Assembly (NCBI GenBank): GCA_030626045.1
Contig: DAOUPS010000062.1
Coordinates: 1 to 5,507, forward strand
Reading direction: 5' to 3'
Length of the DNA: 5,507 nt
DNA from: a bacterium
Lineage (GTDB): Bacteria > Patescibacteriota > Minisyncoccia > Moranbacterales > DUUL01
Shown here: positions 1 to 5,254 of the stretch, piece by piece
Layout of the letters: every line of letters begins with the position of its first letter
Position numbering within the stretch: the stretch's first letter is position 1
The notes under the pieces: generated by a model
Seen by the model: the letters and a program-made list of their open reading frames with translations, nothing else
What the model was told of the DNA's origin: nothing
Database searches by the model: none
Made by a program: the position numbers and the translations under genes

Positions 1-41
1 ATGAGATATTTTTGATTATTCGGAGATTCTGTCAAAAATTT

Positions 42-112
42 GCGGGTGTCGGTTAATGGTAAACCACTGCTCTCCAAAAGCAGGACTGTAGGTTCGATTC
101 CTGCCACCCGTG
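42..112 (+). tRNA. tRNA-Trp (anticodon CCA)
   Basis: A complete cloverleaf can be drawn by hand. The acceptor stem is 42-48 with 105-111 (7 bp, ending in a G1-U72 wobble). The D arm is GGTT/AACC (51-54 with 62-65) around a 7-nt loop containing GG. The anticodon stem is CTGCT/AGCAG (67-71 with 79-83) around loop CTCCAAA, so the anticodon at 74-76 is CCA and reads UGG (Trp). The variable loop has 4 nt (84-87). The T arm is 88-92 with 100-104 around TTCGATT. The discriminator base is G112, as expected for bacterial tRNA-Trp. The CCA end is not encoded (113-115 are CAG), so it must be added by CCA-adding enzyme. No convincing promoter is visible in the 41 bases before it; transcription may begin outside the window. 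Confidence 0.95.
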
Positions 113-113
113 C

Positions 114-132
114 AGATGCGCGCCATCTTTTT
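114..132 (+). terminator. weak terminator-like hairpin after tRNA-Trp
   Basis: AGATG (114-118) pairs with CATCT (124-128) around loop CGCGC, and the stem runs into a five-T tract (128-132). It starts two bases after the tRNA discriminator, a natural place to end a tRNA transcript. The stem is only 5 bp and two of its pairs are A-T, so it may be too weak to terminate alone. Confidence 0.3.
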
Positions 133-227
133 GTGAGGGAATCGAAGGGCACGAGTAGGAAGCGAGCGAGCGAGCTTTCTGTGTGTAGTGCCCAGGCTCC
201 GAGTCGGAGCGAGGAGGATTCCCTCAT
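133..227. other. GC-rich three-way-junction element (structured RNA or palindromic repeat candidate)
   Basis: An outer stem of 10 perfect pairs, 134-143 (TGAGGGAATC) with 217-226, extended by a G133-T227 wobble, encloses two arms. Arm 1 is GGGCAC/GTGCCC (147-152 with 188-193), then an internal loop, then 157-163 with 174-180 (7 pairs, one G-U) capped by a 10-nt loop; this arm carries GAGC in tandem. Arm 2 is GCTCCG/CGGAGC (196-201 with 205-210) with a 3-nt loop. By hand count 134-226 is 60% G+C, far above the AT-rich surroundings. No good protein explains it: the one long frame across it runs through the tRNA. It could be a small structured RNA, a palindromic intergenic repeat like REP/MITE elements, or part of a leader. 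The window holds only one copy, so repeat status cannot be tested here. Confidence 0.5.
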
Positions 228-243
228 CCCGTGCGGATTAAAT

Positions 244-269
244 AAAAAGCGTCTTAAGGGCACTTTTTT
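244..269 (+). terminator. candidate intrinsic terminator with A-tract and T-tract
   Basis: AAAAAG (244-249) pairs with CTTTTT (263-268). After one C-A mismatch the stem continues as G251-C261, T252-G260 (wobble) and C253-G259 around loop TTAAG. The 3' side runs into TTTTTT (264-269). The A-tract/T-tract layout suggests a possible two-way terminator, but the GC part of the stem is short and imperfect. The same GGCAC/T-run can instead pair with 187-193 of the upstream element. Confidence 0.4.
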
Positions 270-294
270 GTAATTGGTAAGAAAAATGAAAAAG

Positions 295-323
295 TTGTTT
301 TTTGTTCAAACATATGTTACAAT
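295..323 (+). promoter_or_regulatory. predicted sigma70-type promoter
   Basis: The -35 box TTGTTT (295-300) and -10 box TACAAT (318-323) are separated by 17 bp, the ideal spacing for a housekeeping sigma factor. Transcription would start near 330. No full gene follows: the next features are a short gene-tail-like frame (340-429) and the strong hairpin at 437-468. So it either makes a short transcript of about 145 nt or is a leftover. In AT-rich DNA such matches also arise by chance. Confidence 0.4.
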
Positions 324-339
324 TTTCTCTTAAATTTAA

Positions 340-429
340 AATTCCTATCACAAAAAAGATTCTTCGAAAGAAAAGTTGGAAGAGTTTTCATCTAAAGTTA
401 TGGATGAAATAAAACGGCTAATGCAGTGA
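340..429 (+). pseudogene. possible C-terminal remnant of a lost gene (29 codons)
   Basis: This frame is open from just after a TAA at 337-339 to a TGA at 427-429 and has no usable start codon near its beginning. Its end reads KLEEFSSKVMDEIKRLM then Q-stop, a charged amphipathic helix of the kind often found at protein C termini. By eye it recalls the tails of PlsC-type acyltransferases, but that is a weak resemblance and no enzyme motif is present. The strong hairpin 7 bp downstream is where such a gene's terminator would lie. I read it as a possible decayed gene end; it may also be chance coding or part of a small RNA. Confidence 0.25.
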
Positions 430-436
430 ATAAGAA

Positions 437-475
437 CAACAGCCTTTGGAAATATCCAAAGGCTGTTGGCTTCTT
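437..475 (+). terminator. strong hairpin, probable intrinsic terminator
   Basis: CAACAGCCTTTGGA (437-450) pairs perfectly with 455-468 (14 bp) around loop AATA. On the + strand it is followed by GCTTCTTGAT, which is only moderately T-rich. On the - strand the base run after the stem is TTCTTATTC, so it may work in both directions. It would end transcription from the tRNA/295-323 side just before the promoter of the next gene. The stem is certain; calling it a terminator is an inference, because a long clean U-tract is missing. Confidence 0.7.
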
Positions 476-502
476 GATAATATCAAAACAGTTGTTTATG
501 AT
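474..502 (+). promoter_or_regulatory. predicted sigma70-type promoter for the membrane glycosyltransferase-like gene
   Basis: The -35 box TTGATA (474-479) and -10 box TATGAT (497-502) have an exact 17-bp spacer. The predicted start of transcription is near 509, giving a leader of only about 18 nt before the ATG at 527. The -35 box begins five bases after the end of the preceding hairpin stem, so terminator and promoter are packed back to back. Confidence 0.55.
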
Positions 503-526
503 GAAATAAGGTCATAACAGGATCAT

Positions 527-2128
527 ATGAAAAAACTTGTTAACATAAAACCGAATGCACTCAAAGCAGTTTTTCTCATCATTCTGATCGGATGGTGCGG
601 ATTTTTTTTAGCGAGAAAGATCGATCTTACAAACTCTGATATAGGGCGGCACATTAAAAACGGAGAGTTGCTTGTAACAGGTGACAAAAATATTCGGCAA
701 AAAGTGCTTTATACAAATTTTTATTCATACACGAATCCCGATCATCCTTTTGTGAACCATCATTGGGGAGCGGGTATACTTTTTTATCTTACATGGAAGC
801 AAGCCGGTTTTGCGGGATTGTCATTGCTTTATATTGGACTATGCCTTATCGGATTTCTCATCGTTTTTTTTATTGCGTGGAAAGAATCATCATTTTGGTT
901 TGCGTATACCACCTCTATCGTGGCCGTTCCGCTTATCGGACTTCGATCAGAAATAAGGCCTGAAATGATCACATATGTTTTTGGTCCGTTGCTTTTTTGG
1001 ATATTGTTGTATTATCGCAAGGGCAGGATCAGCTATATTTGGCTTTTCATATTGCCGATATTGCTGGCTGTCTGGATAAATATAAATACCTACTTTATTT
1101 TCGGACTGTATTTAATAGGTATTTTCTGGATTGAAACGGTAATCGCGTGCATACTCGCGAAAAGAAAAAAAGACAAGCAAGGCGAACAACTTCATTATGA
1201 AAAAGCAATATTCATAGGCCTTTCCGGAATTTTGAGTTTTCTGGCTACAATGTTGAATCCATGGGGAATTAAGGGCGTATTTTATCCGTTCATTATTAAT
1301 TCGCAGATTGAATTCAGTGTTCTCGAACTCTCTTCTCCGTTTCTTTTAAAAACAACAGGAGAACTTCCTCCCGGATTTGAAAGTTATTTCATTTTACTGG
1401 GGGCGCTGTTAGTTGCATTTACACTTTTGATCTTCAAGCCATTTCGAAAAAAGTTTTCATTTGTTATTTTTACTTGGGGGGTAACGCTTTGCGTCCTTTC
1501 TATTTTTCAGGCAAGGAATGTAGCATTTTTTTCTTTGTTTGCCATTCCTTTATTAGCAATGACATATAAGGCGGTATGGGCTATTGTTATAGAATTGTCA
1601 CGCACACAGCAACCATATCTTACTCTTTTGCTTTTAAATAAAAGATTTCTGAACTTAAGTAAGATAATTATAATCCCGTTTCTATTTGCTTTAATGATAG
1701 CGTTTAATAGTTACTTTGTTTACGATTACAATAATACTCGAGGGGTTGGTCTTTGCGACAATGTTCTTGACGCGCTTGCATACTTTAATGATCAAAATGG
1801 AAGCGGACGAATTTTTAATGATTTTGACATTAGCAGCTATCTTATTTTTGGATTATTTCCAAATGAAAAAATATTTGCTGATCATAGGCCGGAAGCATAT
1901 CCAGCCGGTTTTTTCAGTGATGTTTTGCACTCAGCCATCACTAGTGAACGATCATGGAGAGAAATTGAGATGGAATATGATATAAATTCTATTTTTTTGA
2001 CAAATGAGCCGTCTTATTCAAAGATCAATCTATTTGTAAATAGGAGAATACAAGATCCCATATGGGATCTTGTATATAGCGATAAATATACGTACATATT
2101 TACCAAAAACAAAGTACATAATTATTGA
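527..2128 (+). CDS. multi-pass membrane protein, probable GT-C-fold glycosyltransferase
   Basis: A 533-aa integral membrane protein of a type I recognise only as an uncharacterised GT-C-like family; the donor and acceptor are unknown. About ten hydrophobic segments are visible, near residues 11-30, 92-118, 122-140, 146-164, 168-210 (probably two), 225-244, 286-304, 311-355 (two) and 379-398. The first outside loop carries the acidic motif NSDIGRHIKNGE (Asp38), followed by YTNFYSYT and FVNHHWG (residues 62-81). GT-C enzymes usually place a catalytic or metal-binding Asp in this loop, and these enzymes use lipid-phosphate sugars outside the membrane. An Arg-containing stretch GLRSEIRPEM lies at 138-147. 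Residues 399-533 form a soluble domain with GRIFNDFDISSYL and FADHRPEAYP, resembling the C-terminal domain of many bacterial GT-C proteins. The ATG at 527 is the only start after an in-frame TAA at 515-517. AGGA at 519-522 is a Shine-Dalgarno-like site with short 4-nt spacing. It is a single-gene unit converging on the - strand operon. A non-enzymatic membrane protein is possible. Confidence 0.8.
   Translation: MKKLVNIKPNALKAVFLIILIGWCGFFLARKIDLTNSDIGRHIKNGELLVTGDKNIRQKVLYTNFYSYTNPDHPFVNHHWGAGILFYLTWKQAGFAGLSLLYIGLCLIGFLIVFFIAWKESSFWFAYTTSIVAVPLIGLRSEIRPEMITYVFGPLLFWILLYYRKGRISYIWLFILPILLAVWININTYFIFGLYLIGIFWIETVIACILAKRKKDKQGEQLHYEKAIFIGLSGILSFLATMLNPWGIKGVFYPFIINSQIEFSVLELSSPFLLKTTGELPPGFESYFILLGALLVAFTLLIFKPFRKKFSFVIFTWGVTLCVLSIFQARNVAFFSLFAIPLLAMTYKAVWAIVIELSRTQQPYLTLLLLNKRFLNLSKIIIIPFLFALMIAFNSYFVYDYNNTRGVGLCDNVLDALAYFNDQNGSGRIFNDFDISSYLIFGLFPNEKIFADHRPEAYPAGFFSDVLHSAITSERSWREIEMEYDINSIFLTNEPSYSKINLFVNRRIQDPIWDLVYSDKYTYIFTKNKVHNY
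2048..2075. repeat. 28-bp perfect palindrome inside the coding region
   Basis: ATACAAGATCCCAT (2048-2061) is followed directly by its exact reverse complement (2062-2075), with no spacer. It lies in frame inside the glycosyltransferase-like gene and encodes IQDPIWDLVY, near the C terminus, 51 bp before the stop codon. As RNA it would form a 12-bp stem with an AUAU loop. There is no T-tract after it, so it is not a standard terminator. It could be a dimeric protein binding site, a hairpin protecting the mRNA 3' end, or chance. Confidence 0.85.
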
Positions 2129-2149
2129 TGAAAAAATACGGCAGCCTGA

Positions 2150-2173
2150 CATCAAAAGAGATCGTTGCCGATC
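2150..2173 (-). terminator. candidate terminator at the end of the minus-strand operon
   Basis: Read on the - strand, GATCG (2173-2169) and CGATC (2164-2160) form a 5-bp stem around GCAA, a GNRA-type tetraloop, followed by TCTTTTGATG (2159-2150). The stem overlaps the TGA stop of the last operon gene (2174-2172). The position between convergent genes and the stable loop favour a terminator, but the stem is short and the T-run is broken. Confidence 0.35.
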
Positions 2174-3701
2174 ACAACTTATTCGTTACTTCAATAAATT
2201 TATAAGGAAGTTCATCAGAAACGAAGAAAGCTTTATCAGGCAGTAGCTCTCTTTTCTCTTCAAAAAGAGTATTGAAAATGACACGGAAAGTATTTACCGG
2301 AGTTATTGAGTCGTATAGCATTTTCTTTCCCTCATCTGGAAGATGATATGCATTCAAGATGGAAAACTGTTCATGGAGGTCTGTTTTAAAAGGATCTTGA
2401 GGATCGCATGACGACCGGGATCCATGATCGGATTGAAGAATTATAATTGGATCAGACTCAGAGTTTTGCAATATTGAAGTGATAACGTTTTTTATTTCTT
2501 CTGTTACGAAATGAGCTTGCTGCCCATATTTTTTTGCGAAATCTTTACGATCAGGTTCAATTTTGAGGTAGGCGCATCCATCCAAAAGCAAAGTAAGGGC
2601 GCTTGGATTTGTTGGGTTTCCATGCTCGTCAAAAATAAAAGGCGGATGGGGAGATACGATATGAATATAACTGAAAGTGGGCCCGCTTATTTTTGATATC
2701 TCCGGGATATAATCAAAAGCGTTTTGTATCTTTTTTCTCTTAGAGTCTATAACTGCTTTCTTAAGGAAACAAAGTTTTAATGGTGTCATATCTACGAGTT
2801 TAGCGTCAAATTCATTGAAACTGTGGCTATCGCCCAGAACGATGTCATGTGGAATACTGTTGGCAACTTCCCAATCTGATGGAATATTTACTATCGTATA
2901 TCCTTTTTCTTTGAATTTTTTTTGAACACGATTTTTTCGTACCAATTCATTCAATGGTGATAGATCTTGAAGGTCCTCATCGTAATATTTTTCCAGGAAG
3001 TTAACATATTCATAATTTAATGATGAAGGCATTGAATAATAAGTCCGGGGATAATTTGAATGGCTTTCTTGGGCAACAAAAAAGCCTTTTTCCTCCAGAA
3101 AAGAAATGAAATCGCTGTTATCATATCCAAAAAAAGTTCTCATAATATCCTCTCTGGCGTATCCATCCAGAATTATATAGTATACGTCAGGAAAATCTTT
3201 TGACTGAGATGCGGATATGGCAGATATGTTTTTTTGTTCCTGTGCTATAAGGGAAGGATGTGTTATATGGAAAAAAATAATCTGAACTACAAGTATCAAA
3301 AAGGTTGCTGTTGAGATAGTGTTCAATATGAAAGTTAAACTATTATATGATCTTACTACTTTTATAATTACGAACAATGACCAGAAGAAAAATAAAATCC
3401 ACAATGCGAGGTAAATTTGAAAAAATTGAATTTCTTTCCCAGAAATTGTTGTTACAATATTGAAATTCAGGCAAGAACCGAACGAAAAAAATAAGATCAC
3501 CAATATCGACAGAATTGCTGCGGATCTATGTATATTCTTAGTAAATAACTTAAGCAGCACAAAGAAAAAGACAGTGAGGACTAAAGTGGTCAACGAAGGC
3601 AAGATCATAAAAGACAATTTTGCCTGATCAGTATTTTGATAATACAAAGACATAACTGGGATTATTGAAAACAAAAAAGGATGTACGATAAATTTTTTCA
3701 T
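2172..3701 (-). CDS. membrane-anchored alkaline-phosphatase/sulfatase-superfamily protein (LtaS-like), second paralogue
   Basis: A 509-aa protein with about five N-terminal membrane helices (residues 8-20, 33-51, 60-77, 94-115, 124-145) and an external catalytic domain (about 170-500). Visible superfamily motifs are PDVYYIILDGYARED (Asp179 as likely metal ligand), SNYPRTYYSMPSSLN (Thr220 as candidate nucleophile, by analogy with the LtaS threonine), SPHPPF (His352) and LQSDHG (Asp425, His426 as metal ligands). The C/S-x-P-x-R formylglycine signature of true sulfatases is not seen at the nucleophile region, so a phospho-group transferase or hydrolase is more likely than a sulfatase. The substrate is unknown. 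The ATG at 3701-3699 overlaps the stop of the upstream paralogue by 4 nt (ATGA), with no clear Shine-Dalgarno site, so translation is probably coupled. The start is supported by MKKFIVHPFLF aligning with the paralogue's N terminus. All expected catalytic residues are present, so this copy does not look decayed. Confidence 0.85.
   Translation of the reverse strand: MKKFIVHPFLFSIIPVMSLYYQNTDQAKLSFMILPSLTTLVLTVFFFVLLKLFTKNIHRSAAILSILVILFFSFGSCLNFNIVTTISGKEIQFFQIYLALWILFFFWSLFVIIKVVRSYNSLTFILNTISTATFLILVVQIIFFHITHPSLIAQEQKNISAISASQSKDFPDVYYIILDGYAREDIMRTFFGYDNSDFISFLEEKGFFVAQESHSNYPRTYYSMPSSLNYEYVNFLEKYYDEDLQDLSPLNELVRKNRVQKKFKEKGYTIVNIPSDWEVANSIPHDIVLGDSHSFNEFDAKLVDMTPLKLCFLKKAVIDSKRKKIQNAFDYIPEISKISGPTFSYIHIVSPHPPFIFDEHGNPTNPSALTLLLDGCAYLKIEPDRKDFAKKYGQQAHFVTEEIKNVITSILQNSESDPIIILQSDHGSRSSCDPQDPFKTDLHEQFSILNAYHLPDEGKKMLYDSITPVNTFRVIFNTLFEEKRELLPDKAFFVSDELPYKFIEVTNKL
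2287..2317. repeat. 31-nt identical patch shared with 3825-3855
   Basis: These 31 bases are identical to 3825-3855 in the neighbouring paralogue, in the same orientation and the same protein register. They cover nine full codons for YDSITPVNT plus partial codons on each side. The flanking Leu, Phe and Arg codons differ synonymously between the copies, so identity stops sharply. This is either a very conserved motif with matching codons or a short gene-conversion tract. Confidence 0.85.
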
Positions 3702-5254
3702 TGTTGAGAATTTAACTCGTTTGTTACGTCGATAAATTCATACGGACGGATCCATGTTGCAAAATAATTTCGATCTTCCAATAACTCCAGACCAGCATCA
3801 AATAAAGTGTTAAACACTACGCGAAAAGTATTTACCGGAGTTATTGAGTCGTATAACATCTTTTCTCCGTTGTCCGGAAGATAATAAGCATTCAAAATCG
3901 ACATGCGTTCATGCATGTTCGTTTTGTCCGGATTCTCCCAGTCAAGCATGGATCCCGGTCCGTGATCCGCTTGCAATATTATAATCGGAGGCGTTGAAGA
4001 TCCGGCGAGAATTAAGTCAATGGTTTTTAGTGAATTTTCCGATGTGAATTTCATCTGGTTGACATATGCTTTTCTGTATTTATCTGTACCGGGGCAATGT
4101 TCAAAATAATGATTTCCATCATTACCGGCAAGGTTACTTTCCATTTTTTCAATTGCTCCGCCTTTGTCAAAAACAAACGGAGGATGGGGAATCAATAGGT
4201 GTATATAGATGAATGTCGGTGCTTCGATCCTAGCAATGTCCGGGAGATGATCAAACGCAAAATAAAACTTATTTCGATATCCTTCAAGAAAGAGATCCTT
4301 ATTGGAAAATATTTGCAGAGGAGTTGATTGCACGAGAATATCCGTAAATTCCGTCGTGTTTATTTTATTTTGCATAAAAATATCCGCATGCAGATTGTCA
4401 TACGTTCCTGTCCATGTGTAGGGAAAAGCGACAAACTTATATCCAACGCCTTTTAATGTTTTGTATACCCTGCTCTCTTTTATCATTTCACGCAATGGTC
4501 CGCGGTCGCCGGAATCAACACCCATTATTTGAGATATCTCATCCAAATATGTGTAGTTGAGCGACGAAGCAACCGATAAATATGTCTGGGGATAATTTGT
4601 TGTTCCTTTTCCTGCCACGAAGAACCCTCGATCTTCAAGAGCTTTAGTAAAAGGGCTATTATTGAAGCTGTAATATTTTTGCAAAACATCGTTTCTTCCA
4701 TAGCCGTCTAGAACTATGTAATAAATATCCGGTCTGTTATTTGTATTTTTGATCTCAGTTAGGCTATTTTCATTTTTAATAAGTTCGTCGATGTTTTTTG
4801 CGGATATCTCGTACCAGGCAATTGTTGAAATCGGCATGATAATGAGAATGACCGAAAAAGTATTAAGATACGCCGTCATTTTTTCAAACGATCTCTTCGA
4901 ACTGGTAACAAGGTATGTGATAGCCGAGAGTAAAATTATCCAGAAAACAAGCAAGCCATAGTAGTCTAAATTTTCAAACGGTATTTCTTCAAAGATCAGA
5001 TAGGGAAGTTTAAGATAATGGCCAAAAGAAAAAAAAGTTATAAAGAAAGCGGAAGACAGAACAGCTGCCTTTTGAATGTTTCTCAGAAAATGCTCGATCA
5101 GCAAAAAGATTGCGATAGATAAAAGCAGAATTATGGCAAGCGGCCAAAAGGCATATGAGGGATGAACAAGATCTTTATTATTGGCATAAAGAAAAAAAAC
5201 TGGAAATAGAGCAAAGAGAAACGGATGGAATACTTTTAGTCTATTCATAAACAT
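3698..5254 (-). CDS. membrane-anchored alkaline-phosphatase/sulfatase-superfamily protein (LtaS-like), first paralogue
   Basis: A 518-aa protein with the same architecture as the next gene of the operon: membrane helices near residues 8-24, 34-53, 63-80, 97-116 and 130-148, then an external domain. Motifs are PDIYYIVLDGYGRND (Asp183), TNYPQTYLSVASSLN (Thr224, candidate nucleophile), IPHPPF (His357) and LQADHG (Asp430, His431). They match the metal and nucleophile positions of LtaS-type phosphoglycerol transferases. No sulfatase formylglycine signature is seen. The stretch KYRKAYVNQMKFTSENSLKT (393-412) is typical of the helix between His357 and the DHG motif. Role inferred: transfer or removal of a phosphate-linked group on a surface polymer; substrate unknown. 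Two starts are possible. The ATG at 5254 has GAG 8 nt upstream and overlaps the upstream gene by 14 nt. The ATG at 5248 (516 aa, 8-nt overlap) aligns better with the paralogue (MNRLKVFHPFLF against MKKFIVHPFLF) but has no Shine-Dalgarno site. Confidence 0.85.
   Translation of the reverse strand: MFMNRLKVFHPFLFALFPVFFLYANNKDLVHPSYAFWPLAIILLLSIAIFLLIEHFLRNIQKAAVLSSAFFITFFSFGHYLKLPYLIFEEIPFENLDYYGLLVFWIILLSAITYLVTSSKRSFEKMTAYLNTFSVILIIMPISTIAWYEISAKNIDELIKNENSLTEIKNTNNRPDIYYIVLDGYGRNDVLQKYYSFNNSPFTKALEDRGFFVAGKGTTNYPQTYLSVASSLNYTYLDEISQIMGVDSGDRGPLREMIKESRVYKTLKGVGYKFVAFPYTWTGTYDNLHADIFMQNKINTTEFTDILVQSTPLQIFSNKDLFLEGYRNKFYFAFDHLPDIARIEAPTFIYIHLLIPHPPFVFDKGGAIEKMESNLAGNDGNHYFEHCPGTDKYRKAYVNQMKFTSENSLKTIDLILAGSSTPPIIILQADHGPGSMLDWENPDKTNMHERMSILNAYYLPDNGEKMLYDSITPVNTFRVVFNTLFDAGLELLEDRNYFATWIRPYEFIDVTNELNSQQ
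3825..3855. repeat. 31-nt identical patch shared with 2287-2317
   Basis: Partner of the patch at 2287-2317, 1,538 bp apart in direct orientation. It codes for YDSITPVNT inside the motif KMLYDSITPVNTFR, near the end of the catalytic domain. A direct repeat of this length could in principle allow recombination that fuses the two genes into one hybrid. Confidence 0.85.

Noticed and set aside
12..40. Possible promoter upstream of the tRNA (TTGATT at 12-17)
   Set aside because: With correct spacing the -10 would be AAAATT at 35-40, a poor match and too close to the tRNA start.
133..227. CRISPR repeat interpretation of the GAGC tandem and inverted repeats
   Set aside because: There is no regular repeat-spacer pattern; the inverted arms occur once and nest as a three-way junction.
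40..273. 77-aa open frame on the + strand
   Set aside because: It begins before and runs through the complete tRNA-Trp and then through the three-way-junction element; composition is Arg/Ser-rich low-complexity, as expected from a chance frame in GC-rich structured DNA.
286..333. 15-codon frame MKKLFFVQTYVTIFS after a purine-rich stretch
   Set aside because: It overlaps the -35/-10 boxes of the predicted promoter, and so could not be fully translated from it; too short to support as a gene.
763..963. 66-aa frame inside the glycosyltransferase-like gene
   Set aside because: Shadow frame in a long, clearly coding membrane-protein gene; no start signal or motif.
2128..2205. 25-codon frame starting in TGATG overlap with the glycosyltransferase-like stop (MKKYGSLTSKEIVADHNLF...)
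   Set aside because: The overlap looks like translational coupling, but the frame is very short, lies mostly antisense to the end of the - strand gene, and has no recognisable motif.
2511..2696. 61-aa + strand frame antisense to the second LtaS-like gene
   Set aside because: It mirrors the catalytic-domain coding sequence on the other strand; no independent evidence of coding.
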